A DNA stretch of 24,282 nucleotides from a virus, in IMG/VR virus record IMGVR_UViG_3300048548_000591, positions 1 to 24,282 of that record; one strand, written 5' to 3'. Below, piece after piece: positions 15,788 through 21,922 of this stretch. The translations under genes and the position numbers were made by a program. Position 1 is the first letter of the stretch; every line of letters begins with the position of its first letter. The notes under the pieces are model-generated. The model was not told the origin of the DNA and did not search any database. It saw only the letters and a program-made list of their open reading frames with translations.

Positions 15788-16202
15788 TACCGACCGCCTT
15801 CGCATTCCTCAACGCATCTAAATGCAAATCACCTACATTAATTGTAACCGCCGATTGTTTCTGACCATACGTTTCCGGATTCTCACAAGACGCAAGCCAT
15901 TTACGAACAGATGCCTGCTCACGCGCCTTACTTATCTCATTTGGGGATGGGTCTACATTATCTACTATATCGAGGCACTGCTCGGCTAAAGTATTAGATC
16001 GCTCCTTTTTAGCGGATTGTAATAATGCCTTCGCCTCTGGTTCTTTATATAATACTGTCGTCATAAAATTACGGCTTAACCCAAATTCCTTCGCAATCGC
16101 CGTAAAGGTATCGCCGTCCGATATACGATCCGCGATATGTTGTACACCGCCTAATTTTTTTAAATCAGCTAAAAATTGCCGTTTTAAAGGTTGCCCTGCC
16201 AT
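15762..16202 (-). CDS. terS: Terminase small subunit
   Basis: The start is set at ATG 16202 (MAGQPLKRQFLADLKKLGGV), giving 146 residues; an upstream frame to 16241 adds an atypical hydrophobic extension. Residues about 20-52 form a helix-turn-helix (HIADRISDGDTFTAIAKEFG then LSRNFMTTVLYKEPE), the usual DNA-recognition part of small terminases, followed by helices for oligomer formation (ALLQSAKKERSNTLAEQCLD) and a C-terminal section (WLASCENPETYGQK). It recognises phage DNA for packaging. It is the first gene after the late promoter candidate, with terL two genes on. Its ribosome site is weak (CCGGC). Confidence 0.8.
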   Translation of the reverse strand: MAGQPLKRQFLADLKKLGGVQHIADRISDGDTFTAIAKEFGLSRNFMTTVLYKEPEAKALLQSAKKERSNTLAEQCLDIVDNVDPSPNEISKAREQASVRKWLASCENPETYGQKQSAVTINVGDLHLDALRNAKAVGNAKIIENE

Positions 16203-16293
16203 AATGCCGGTTAAAATAACTTGCCGTAAAAAATTATGCAAAAAAATTTTCTTGACGGAAAAAAGAGTCGGCGCGTCTATACGTTTTTACTAG

Positions 16294-16314
16294 TACATTT
16301 ACGTGCGAAATGTA
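16294..16314. repeat. Inverted repeat near terS (7-bp stem)
   Basis: TACATTT, a 7-base spacer (ACGTGCG) and AAATGTA form a perfect inverted repeat. It follows an 8-base palindrome TACTAGTA (16288-16295) and precedes two G-runs. In leftward transcripts it would lie in the leader of terS. It may be a hairpin, a protein site or part of a packaging signal; none of these can be decided from sequence. Confidence 0.5.
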
Positions 16315-16407
16315 TGGGGGATGGGGGGGATTTCTGCGGAATCCTGCCAGATTTTAGCCATTTTCCGCCCTATTTTGTAGCATAAATACTACATTTAGGT
16401 GTGGTAA

Positions 16408-16437
16408 ATTATGCCATAAAAAGCGTAATGAAATCAA
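16408..16437 (-). promoter_or_regulatory. Leftward sigma70-like late promoter
   Basis: Read on the minus strand: TTGATT (16437-16432), an 18-base spacer, then CATAAT (16413-16408) preceded by TGG, an extended -10. The start of transcription would be near 16401, about 200 bases before the terS ATG, so it could drive the whole late operon down to position 1. The -35 and -10 are each one mismatch or so from consensus. Confidence 0.6.
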
Positions 16438-16459
16438 TGGTTTATAAAGGTAAAAGTAA

Positions 16460-16475
16460 CATAATGTGTATTATG
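16460..16475. promoter_or_regulatory. Palindromic site upstream of the late promoter
   Basis: CATAAT, GTGT, ATTATG: a perfect 6-bp inverted repeat, centred about 66 bases upstream of the predicted late start site. That spacing fits an activator site. The flank AAAAGTAACATAATG (16452-16466) matches 14 of 15 bases at 22519-22533, at the start of the ribbon-helix-helix gene. Confidence 0.45.
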
Positions 16476-16564
16476 CGCCCTTTAATTATTATTTACGTCT
16501 CACGAGCGCGATGCCGTCCGTTAGTGCTTAATTCCTACCTCAGACGCAATAATAAGTCCAGATA

Positions 16565-16792
16565 TTAATCCTTTATAGGTGCTCGCCATATCCGGTAAGT
16601 GTCCTTATCAATCTTAGCAGTAATACGCTCGTTAGGATTAGGATATAACATATATAAAGTCCCTCTCGCCCTATTAATATCATTAGCCGGTATATCTACC
16701 CACTCGCCCTCTTTTAACCCACCTAATAGCTTTTTATATTCACCGCGCTTAGAACCTTTTAAATAAGGTTTATGGTTTAATGTTGCTACCAT
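16565..16792 (-). CDS. Unknown small basic protein
   Basis: The product has 75 residues, starting MVATLNHKPYLKGSKRGEYK. A strong AAGGAG lies 8 bases before the ATG, which overlaps the preceding gene by 23 bases. The protein is basic with a likely beta/alpha mix (GEWVDIPANDINRARGTLYM, then NERITAKIDKDTYRIWRAP). The DINRARGTLY...DTYRIWR ending looks like a compact domain, perhaps nucleic-acid binding, but I do not recognise it. It is the last gene of the leftward early block before the late control region. Confidence 0.65.
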   Translation of the reverse strand: MVATLNHKPYLKGSKRGEYKKLLGGLKEGEWVDIPANDINRARGTLYMLYPNPNERITAKIDKDTYRIWRAPIKD

Positions 16793-17147
16793 TCATCTGC
16801 TCCTTATAGTCACCATTAAATCCCTGCCGAGCTATATTCTTTACGATATCGTCCTGCTTTTCGTGGTGCTTATTAATAGCAATAGCAATACCACAATAGT
16901 TTATTATATCGCGCCACGAGTCTAAATGGTTAGGTGACTTCATAAGCCGAGCCATTTTAATAGCTATTATGTTAATAACTACGTCTATCTCAGTTAAGTC
17001 CGTATGTAACTTATCTCTAAGTAATACATTATTAAGATCGCATATATCTTTATGGTTGCTTATAGCATTACCATAATCCTCGCCTCTATCTGATATTAAT
17101 TCGGACGCATCTAATATTTCTTTTTTAATTATTTTATTGATGTCCAT
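16770..17147 (-). CDS. DUF6378-like protein
   Basis: The 125-residue product is all helix, with the pattern ASELISDRGEDYGNAISNH (R21-G-E-D-Y-G), IIAIKMARLMKSPNHLDSWR (K64-x-A-R-L, then D76) and DIINYCGIAIAI. The R-G-x-D-Y-G...H...K-x-A-R...D-S-x-x-D-I-x-x-Y order is that of the phage and bacterial DUF6378 domain, whose acidic and basic helix positions resemble all-alpha nucleotide pyrophosphohydrolases (MazG-like). Whether it hydrolyses nucleotides is not established. It overlaps both neighbours in the leftward early block, which suits a nucleotide-pool or regulatory role. Confidence 0.65.
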   Translation of the reverse strand: MDINKIIKKEILDASELISDRGEDYGNAISNHKDICDLNNVLLRDKLHTDLTEIDVVINIIAIKMARLMKSPNHLDSWRDIINYCGIAIAINKHHEKQDDIVKNIARQGFNGDYKEQMNGSNIKP

Positions 17148-17335
17148 CGTACTGTTTTCTCCTCGATGATTAAATGTTCTGGTATTGGTGCTAATGTAAT
17201 AGTCCTATTTATTCTTGGTCGGCTTTTTATCTCATTACATTTAACTGAGCAGTATTTAGAATGCTTATGATTATGTTTAAATTCTGCTCCACACACCACG
17301 CATTTACTTGTTCTGTTATATCTATGTACTCTCAT
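17129..17335 (-). CDS. Small zinc-finger protein
   Basis: The product has 68 residues. CVVCGAEF (C12, C15) and KYCSVKCNEIK (C29, C33) form a C-x2-C...C-x3-C zinc-binding site with extra histidines (HNHKHSK) between, like the knuckle of HNH or treble-clef domains. The catalytic part of an HNH nuclease is absent; the rest is a short basic and beta tail. GAGG precedes the ATG closely. A DNA-binding or regulatory role is likely, but no partner is visible. Confidence 0.65.
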   Translation of the reverse strand: MRVHRYNRTSKCVVCGAEFKHNHKHSKYCSVKCNEIKSRPRINRTITLAPIPEHLIIEEKTVRWTSIK

Positions 17336-17344
17336 TTTACCTCG

Positions 17345-17848
17345 TTAAAATGGTATCGGGTCGTCATAAAAGTTTTCGGTGTGCAACATAGAGCCGGCAA
17401 AACTTGATTTAATTTTAATAACTGCAGGTGGTATAGACTCGACTAATCCGTCTAGAGTTATCCACGCCTCTGTTTCGTCCCATTTATCCGGTAACTGACT
17501 TAGTCGCTCAACAACTTTAACTGTTACATCACTAACTTGACTATGCCTTGTCGTCCAAACATTATGCGGTATAACTTTAACTTTATTCCTAATGCATTCA
17601 GCGTCGACAACTTTCCACGCTCTTATTAGAGCCTTGCCTCGTTTTAAGATAGCACCGCCATCTTTTTTACGTTTAGCCTCTTTAAATAAAGCCTCTTGTT
17701 TTAAAAACTTTTCTTTTAAATGTTTATCGACTCCATTTAAGCACTCATCTGCTTTTCCATATCTAGCCTCCATCATCGATGCTATTTGTTTTAAATGGTC
17801 GATTAGTGCCTCTTCTTCTGTATCTGTATATCTACTATATAGTCCCAT
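17345..17848 (-). CDS. Unknown helical protein ending in an SSB-like tip
   Basis: The product has 167 residues. The first ~80 are charged helices (EEEALIDHLKQIASMMEARYG, KEKFLKQEALFKEAKRKKDG); the middle is mixed (AWKVVDAECIRNKVKVIPHN, VWTTRHSQVSD); the C-terminus is NFYDDPIPF. The final D-D-x-I-P-F is like the conserved tip of bacterial SSB (D-D-D-I-P-F), which recruits replication and repair enzymes. No OB fold is evident, so this may be a mimic or a partner-recruiting protein rather than an SSB. The ATG at 17848 has GGGAT upstream and lies next to the iteron cluster. Function unknown. Confidence 0.7.
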   Translation of the reverse strand: MGLYSRYTDTEEEALIDHLKQIASMMEARYGKADECLNGVDKHLKEKFLKQEALFKEAKRKKDGGAILKRGKALIRAWKVVDAECIRNKVKVIPHNVWTTRHSQVSDVTVKVVERLSQLPDKWDETEAWITLDGLVESIPPAVIKIKSSFAGSMLHTENFYDDPIPF

Positions 17849-17860
17849 TCTTTTATCCCT

Positions 17861-18001
17861 ATTTACTGCGGATTTACTGAGGATTTACTGCGGATTGACC
17901 GGTTAAAGTGCGCACCGCACCGCACTAATCCGCCCTAAAGGGAAAAGACCCTTTAGTGCGGTAATAGTAGCGGACGCGTTACACTGCGGACTTAGTGCGG
18001 T
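17861..18001. repeat. Iteron-like repeat cluster, candidate origin or operator
   Basis: Three tandem 11-mers of TTTACTGCGGA (17862-17872, 17873-17883 with one change, 17884-17894) are followed by related motifs: ACCGCACTAA (17919-17928, inverted), TTAGTGCGGT (17953-17962 and 17992-18001) and ACTGCGGA (17983-17990). A perfect 8-bp hairpin CTAAAGGG / CCCTTTAG (17935-17956) sits inside. The shared core is A(C/G)TGCGG. This fills the gap between the LexA-like gene and the next gene. Clustered repeats like this are typical of replication origins or multi-site operators. Neither the hairpin nor its surroundings has a T-tract, so a plain terminator is unlikely. Confidence 0.7.
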
Positions 18002-18216
18002 CATAGGAGAGTTACACCTCTCGATGCTCCGGCTATAAAATCTAAATATCCATCCTCTTTTAAAGTTTGACGATGTTCCCTTATCGTTTTTGTTGTTAAG
18101 GGCATTCCCTCGTCACTTTCCATTTCCTCTAAAGTGGGACAGTATTCATTAGCCTCAATAAACTGCCGATAATAGTCATATACTAATTTTTGATTTTTAC
18201 TTCTAAACTGCCTCAT
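18001..18216 (-). CDS. LexA-like winged-helix DNA-binding protein
   Basis: The 71-residue product resembles the LexA N-terminal DNA-binding domain and lacks the LexA protease part. RSKNQKLVYDYYRQFIEANE gives helix 1, CPTLEEMES helix 2, PLTTKTIREHRQTLKEDGYL the recognition helix and start of the wing, and AGASRGVTLL the final strand. It is encoded 1 base after the exonuclease stop, and its own stop overlaps the last copy of the repeat cluster downstream. It could bind that cluster as a regulator or replication protein; this is inference from proximity. Confidence 0.7.
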   Translation of the reverse strand: MRQFRSKNQKLVYDYYRQFIEANEYCPTLEEMESDEGMPLTTKTIREHRQTLKEDGYLDFIAGASRGVTLL

Positions 18217-18217
18217 T

Positions 18218-19228
18218 TTAATAACTCCAATCGGATTTAAATGTTAAGGTTTTCTGCCGTTCCGTCCTCGCCGGACGTGGTGGTACGACTTTCTCGGCGG
18301 ATGCCTTATAATGTCTATTCTTCCGCTCGACCCTAAATATTTCCTGCCCTATTTCGTCATATAGGACACCGATCTCGTGGAGTCCTAATTTCTCCACCAT
18401 CTCAGCCTCTAAGCCGGATATTAACTCTTTATTAACTCGGTCTAGTTTTTTAGCCTCATATAATTCTAGAGCTACCTCTCGGTTATTCCCGCCTAAATCG
18501 ACCGGCGGTAAATCCTCTTCCGCCGTTCCGTAAACTTTAACCGCATCCTTTAGGTCAGCCACCGGATAGTAATCGATATTCTTCAATCGGCGGTAAAAGT
18601 CTTTGCCGGCAGTTTCGTATTCGTTAATGATGTTCTCGTCTATTTCAAAAACATATATAACTAACTCGTTGCCATTAAATAAGACCGATACTGTTCCCCA
18701 TTTAGCTCCGTAGCATTTCATTTGCATCTGGAGTTGGTCTCGTCCTAACCATCGAGGCAGGTCGGTATAGATGTCGTAACTCATATGCGTTTTTGCCTCG
18801 CATATTCCTACTCCATCCATTTTTATTTTTTCCTGCCCTTGAGGTAGTCTTATTTTAGGTTTAGAGCCGGTAGGATTTTCGTCCGGATAAATAAGGCCGT
18901 CATCTAGCGGTTTAAGTAATCCGTCTATCGAGCAGTTTATAAAGTCTAACGGCTCATCCTTGCCATACCATCCATAAGGTATAGTTATATCGGTTTTAGG
19001 CACGCAGTTTAATAATTCGGCGGTGTCTGTTATAACTTCTGCCTCTCGCCTATTACCATATTTCATTTTCTCGTTTTCCGGCTCACTTGGTACGGACTCG
19101 AGGTTTTTCTCTCTAACAACTAACTTCTGCGCTAGTATATCATTTGGAGTTTTATATTTACTTATTTTATTTACTGCTATCGCCTCAGTAGAGGATAAGT
19201 AATATGCCGGTGTTATCTTTCCAACCAT
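18218..19228 (-). CDS. PD-(D/E)XK exonuclease, YqaJ/lambda-exo-like
   Basis: The start is placed at ATG 19228, overlapping the preceding TAA, with GGGG upstream (336 residues); a GTG three codons earlier is in frame but less likely. Nuclease motifs (numbered from that GTG): KYGNRREAEVI (E65), FINCSIDGLL (D105), GICEAKTHMS (E147-x-K149), then RDQLQMQMKCYG, matching the E...D...E-x-K...Q order of YqaJ/lambda-exo nucleases. These produce single strands for recombination or process host DNA. The C-terminal third is helical and charged. It may work with the annealing or ssDNA-binding protein on the right arm. Confidence 0.75.
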   Translation of the reverse strand: MVGKITPAYYLSSTEAIAVNKISKYKTPNDILAQKLVVREKNLESVPSEPENEKMKYGNRREAEVITDTAELLNCVPKTDITIPYGWYGKDEPLDFINCSIDGLLKPLDDGLIYPDENPTGSKPKIRLPQGQEKIKMDGVGICEAKTHMSYDIYTDLPRWLGRDQLQMQMKCYGAKWGTVSVLFNGNELVIYVFEIDENIINEYETAGKDFYRRLKNIDYYPVADLKDAVKVYGTAEEDLPPVDLGGNNREVALELYEAKKLDRVNKELISGLEAEMVEKLGLHEIGVLYDEIGQEIFRVERKNRHYKASAEKVVPPRPARTERQKTLTFKSDWSY

Positions 19229-19425
19229 TATCCCCACCCCAATCCAATTAATAAAATAATTGTAATTGTGAGGAAAAGTAGTATACTCTCTCCTAATAGG
19301 ACAAACAGTCTAAACAGACTGCCCTCTCTATTAAGCCTCATCAATATATAGTGGTAATTCTCTTGCCAGACAGAATATATATTATGCGAACAACTCTGAC
19401 ATTTCCTATAGATGTTATTTATCAT
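19228..19425 (-). CDS. Small C-terminally anchored membrane protein
   Basis: The product has 65 residues: a CQSCSHN cysteine pair near the N-terminus (C9, C12), a short basic part (LMRLNREGSLFRL) and a strong hydrophobic C-terminal segment (about 41-63, FVLLGESILLFLTITIILLI). Start ATG 19425 has a GAGGTT ribosome site. The stop overlaps the exonuclease ATG. It looks like a tail-anchored membrane protein; function unknown. An isolated C-x2-C pair is too little to call a zinc site. Confidence 0.6.
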   Translation of the reverse strand: MINNIYRKCQSCSHNIYSVWQENYHYILMRLNREGSLFRLFVLLGESILLFLTITIILLIGLGWG

Positions 19426-19470
19426 TAGCTCAACCTCGCCTTATTTTGTTACAGTTTCATTCTTTATAAT

Positions 19471-19522
19471 CCCTAGATAGCCGTGTGTGATACTTAAAGA
19501 TTTTATACCACTATATCTAGGG
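19471..19522. repeat. 9-bp inverted repeat flanking a gene end
   Basis: CCCTAGATA (19471-19479) and TATCTAGGG (19514-19522) are perfect inverted copies separated by 34 bases. The right arm contains the TAG stop of the gene at 19517-19885. The spacer is AT-rich without a T-tract, so a terminator is not obvious; an operator or an RNA-level structure is possible. Confidence 0.5.
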
Positions 19523-19885
19523 TCTCTTATAACTGACTCTGGCGCGATGATGTTTGGCATTTAGGTCTTTATTACAACCATATAGAGCGTATCTTAAAAG
19601 TAATATTTTATCTTTAGACTTATGCTCAGAATTAACTAAATCTTTTAATTTCTCTGTTAATTTAAGTATCTCAGCATATGCTCTTTTTAAATCGTCAGTT
19701 GTAAGTGCCGGACAATCTATTCTAACCCGATCGCCCATACAACCCGCGCCAAATATCCTCGCGTCTTCATCAGCCATGAAGTTACGCATTCTGGCATCTC
19801 TAGTAGATCGATCCGCTATATCAGACTCGATAGCCTCGAATCTTAATTTTTTATCTGCGTTATTCATCCATCTAGGTTTTGCCAT
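19517..19885 (-). CDS. Unknown charged protein
   Basis: The product has 122 residues, with a very strong ribosome site (AGGAGG) before ATG 19885. It begins MAKPRWMNNADKKLRFEAIE and continues as Arg/Asp-rich helices (RSTRDARMRNFMADEDARIF), a short hydrophilic break (GAGCMGDRVRIDCPAL) and another helix (DLKRAYAEILKLTEKLKDLV), ending basic (KHHRARVSYKRP). No recognised domain. It is separated from the preceding gene by a 129-base gap with GGTTCA/TGAACC repeats, so it may begin its own transcription unit. Confidence 0.65.
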   Translation of the reverse strand: MAKPRWMNNADKKLRFEAIESDIADRSTRDARMRNFMADEDARIFGAGCMGDRVRIDCPALTTDDLKRAYAEILKLTEKLKDLVNSEHKSKDKILLLRYALYGCNKDLNAKHHRARVSYKRP

Positions 19886-19997
19886 ATTACGTTCCTCCTA
19901 TTACCATTTAATTACATATAAATTACTTTGACGAGTTTTTTATATGAACCAGATTTGCTCCAAAATGGTAAATTTTGCCGATTTACGTTACGTCTGA

Positions 19998-20014
19998 GGT
20001 TCATATTGTGAACC
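19998..20014. repeat. GGTTCA-N5-TGAACC inverted repeat
   Basis: A perfect 6-bp inverted repeat (GGTTCA, TATTG, TGAACC) lies directly after the stop codon of the gene at 20015-20542. A further TGAACC half-site is at 19945-19950 in the same gap. No T-tract follows on the minus strand, so an operator is at least as likely as a terminator. Confidence 0.5.
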
Positions 20015-20542
20015 TTACTCGTCCAATTTGTTTTGCATATACATAATATCGAATCGTCGGCAAAATTCGATAAGAATCGGATCGTCTGTATCGCTCCACA
20101 TATTTGTTGTGTAATATGATGCCGAGTTATTAATTAACTCGTCGGTCATATAACAAGGTGTATAATCGCTTAAATATTTTATATGAAACCATCCTGCCTC
20201 GACACATTCACTACATATTTTTGAGACCATCCCTTTTGAAAGTCCGGTTTTTTCTCTAATCTCTTTTTGCGTAGTACAATTTCCTTCAAAAGTATTAATC
20301 AGTATTGTGCTAGCTACTAATCTTTTTTGTAAAGAGGATCTAAAATATGTACTCGATGCTCTTTCTTTTGGGTTTTTAGGTATCGGGTTATTTTGAAAAT
20401 TTAGCATTCTATTTTCTAATTTTAATGAGGCTATAGTAAATTTAAGTTTCTCACTATTAGGCGGTGCGTTAATAAAATTGCGATTATCTTTTTCTATGCT
20501 CGTACTTGCTTTTTGATTGTTTCTTGCCTTTGCATTATTCAT
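20015..20542 (-). CDS. Winged-helix/HTH DNA-binding protein
   Basis: The product has 175 residues. After a polar, probably disordered N-terminus (first ~60 residues), residues about 74-122 form a helix-turn-helix with wing: LVASTILINTFEGNCTTQKE, then IREKTGLSKGMVSKICSECV and EAGWFHIKYLSDYTPCYM. This resembles MarR/Rrf2-like or replication-initiator-like winged helices; no family is certain. It overlaps the recombinase-like gene before it by 8 bases, suggesting co-regulation. It is followed by a GGTTCA inverted repeat that could be its own site. Confidence 0.65.
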   Translation of the reverse strand: MNNAKARNNQKASTSIEKDNRNFINAPPNSEKLKFTIASLKLENRMLNFQNNPIPKNPKERASSTYFRSSLQKRLVASTILINTFEGNCTTQKEIREKTGLSKGMVSKICSECVEAGWFHIKYLSDYTPCYMTDELINNSASYYTTNMWSDTDDPILIEFCRRFDIMYMQNKLDE

Positions 20543-21200
20543 GTAATTTATTTCCCTCGTTAATTATGTCCCTAATAACAGACGGATACCATTTACTCTT
20601 GCCGGTGAAAGTTAGGACGTTTCTTTCTTCTAGTAATTGACAAACCTCAACCATAGTTTTGGTCTGGTATTCTTTTTGAAGACGCAACACCTCTGGGTAA
20701 AGTTTCATTCTAAATTCGCTCCACCTCGCCTTATTTTGCTCGTGTGCGCCCTTCATTGCTTTAGTCCCTTTAGTATTACCTATTTTTTTACCACCCTTCC
20801 TTGCGCGTTTTTGACCCTCTTTAATACGTTCCGAGTGGTCGAGTTTCTTTCTTTCTGCAATTTTTCTTAATAATCGTAAAAAATGCAGAGTGGATACCGG
20901 CGAGTGGATAGGACTCCAATCTATGCCGATAAGTCTTGACCGAGCCTCTAATAGCAGAGTCAAGGGTCGTAATTTGTCGTCAATCTTATATGCCTCGTTA
21001 GTAATAATAACTCCGGCATTATGTTTTGCTATATCGATTGCCTCTGATAAACCGGTAAAACCTTTAAAATCGGTTTCAGTAATAGATTCTATTATGGTGC
21101 ATTTGCCTTTACTATCCTGCAAAAACCATTTGATGGCATCTTCATTCGCGGAATTTTTGGCGTGATAATAAGCTACCAAATTTCCATAAATCTTAGGCAT
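20535..21200 (-). CDS. Serine-recombinase-like protein without catalytic residues
   Basis: The 221-residue product follows the layout of small serine recombinases: NLVAYYHAKNSANEDA at the usual V-A-Y-Y-R-V-S-T site, a Rossmann-like part (GVIITNEAYKIDD at the usual L-D-R-L-A-R), then STLHFLRLLRKIAERKKLDH, ERIKEGQKRARKGGKKIGNT, and a C-terminal HTH-like TFTGKSKWYPSVIRDI. The catalytic Arg-x-Ser and the D-R-x-x-R positions are replaced (H-A-K-N; N-E-A-Y-K), so it should not cut DNA. It is likely a DNA-binding protein derived from a resolvase. A strong GGGAG precedes ATG 21200. Confidence 0.65.
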   Translation of the reverse strand: MPKIYGNLVAYYHAKNSANEDAIKWFLQDSKGKCTIIESITETDFKGFTGLSEAIDIAKHNAGVIITNEAYKIDDKLRPLTLLLEARSRLIGIDWSPIHSPVSTLHFLRLLRKIAERKKLDHSERIKEGQKRARKGGKKIGNTKGTKAMKGAHEQNKARWSEFRMKLYPEVLRLQKEYQTKTMVEVCQLLEERNVLTFTGKSKWYPSVIRDIINEGNKLHE

Positions 21201-21212
21201 TATTTTCTCCCA

Positions 21213-21764
21213 TTATGCTTTCTCTGATTGTTTTTCTTCCCATTTTTTTTGTGCTATATTAGACCATATGCCAAAATGACGTCGTTGCTCCTCTTGATAA
21301 AATGCAGGATTAAAGCCTCTATAAGGAGTTTGTTTTTCATCGGTTAATTGTTTTCTTAAATGATGTTTAACAACTTCATCTTCAATCGTATCAAAAAATA
21401 TTTTACTCTGAATGTAATCAGCCTCTAATTCGGCTATATTTGTGGCTAATAGTAAAAGAGTATTATATTGAGGACTTTCAAACTCATAATCAAAATCTGG
21501 CGAATTTATTATATTGTTAAAAGCAACTGTCTTTTCTTTTAATATATCTCTAATGCATTCTAACCAGTGATTTTTTTTGTCTAATACTTTTTCTTCTAAT
21601 TCAAAACTTCCAACGCATCTTCTTAAAGGCTCGCATAAATAAGTCTGTATAGTTTTGCTATCGTATTTGACCCACCTATTATAAATATCTCTAATCTCGT
21701 TATCTGTACTTCCGTTAAACTTTATATCGAAAGTTTTTTTAAATTCGGTTTTAAAAGTCGGCAT
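21213..21764 (-). CDS. Unknown helical protein
   Basis: The product has 183 residues with mixed charged and aromatic helices (FKKTFDIKFNGSTDNEIRDI, YNRWVKYDSKTIQTYLCEP, TLLLLATNIAELEADYIQSK). Near the C-terminus is TPYRGFNPAFYQEEQRRHF, and the end is charged (KKWEEKQSEKA). No metal-binding or nucleotide motif seen. ATG 21764 overlaps the previous stop (TAATG) and uses the same GGGAGAAAA leader as its neighbours. Early leftward gene, function unknown. Confidence 0.65.
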   Translation of the reverse strand: MPTFKTEFKKTFDIKFNGSTDNEIRDIYNRWVKYDSKTIQTYLCEPLRRCVGSFELEEKVLDKKNHWLECIRDILKEKTVAFNNIINSPDFDYEFESPQYNTLLLLATNIAELEADYIQSKIFFDTIEDEVVKHHLRKQLTDEKQTPYRGFNPAFYQEEQRRHFGIWSNIAQKKWEEKQSEKA

Positions 21765-21922
21765 TATTTTTCTCCCTTCTGCATTTTGGTTAAAACGTAA
21801 CCTTCTTCATTAAGTCTTTTCATATATTCTTCCGGAGTGATTCCGTCCGGACAGTAATCGCACCCATCATCTCCGCATACGTCACAAATTGGCTTTACCG
21901 GTTGTATTCTAAATCTAGCCAT
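21764..21922 (-). CDS. 52-residue zinc-ribbon-like protein
   Basis: A short gene opens with ATG at 21922, overlapping the preceding stop (TAATG), and closes with TAA at 21764-21766, overlapping the next ATG. The product starts MARFRIQPVKPI and carries CDVCGDDGCDYC: cysteines 13, 16, 21 and 24 in two C-x2-C pairs, a small zinc-binding knuckle. The rest is a charged helix (TPEEYMKRLNEEGYVLTKM). The interlocked stops and starts and a GGGAGA ribosome site support translation. It could be an adaptor or regulator; no partner is known. Confidence 0.65.
   Translation of the reverse strand: MARFRIQPVKPICDVCGDDGCDYCPDGITPEEYMKRLNEEGYVLTKMQKGEK

Larger units (their letters stand above)
16203..16564. 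other. Non-coding region with late promoter and inverted repeats
   Basis: This 362-base stretch has no convincing long gene. It holds a leftward promoter (16408-16437), a palindrome (16460-16475), a 7-bp stem TACATTT / AAATGTA with ACGTGCG loop (16294-16314), runs of five and seven G (16316-16320, 16323-16329), a smaller stem GGATT / AATCC (16328-16344) and a possible 20-codon leader frame (16299-16361). Being just before terS, it is a reasonable place for a packaging signal as well as for late gene control. No intrinsic terminator was found for the genes upstream. Confidence 0.6.

Noticed and set aside
17935-17956. CTAAAGGG/CCCTTTAG hairpin as an intrinsic terminator
   Set aside because: Neither strand has a T-run after the stem, and the hairpin is embedded in the iteron-like repeats.
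19554-19931. Plus-strand open frame of 125 codons
   Set aside because: It is a shadow of the minus-strand gene at 19517-19885, which has a strong AGGAGG start.
20535-21200. Integrase/resolvase indicating a temperate phage
   Set aside because: The catalytic Arg-Ser positions are replaced and no attachment-site pair or other integrase is seen; lysogeny is not supported by this window.
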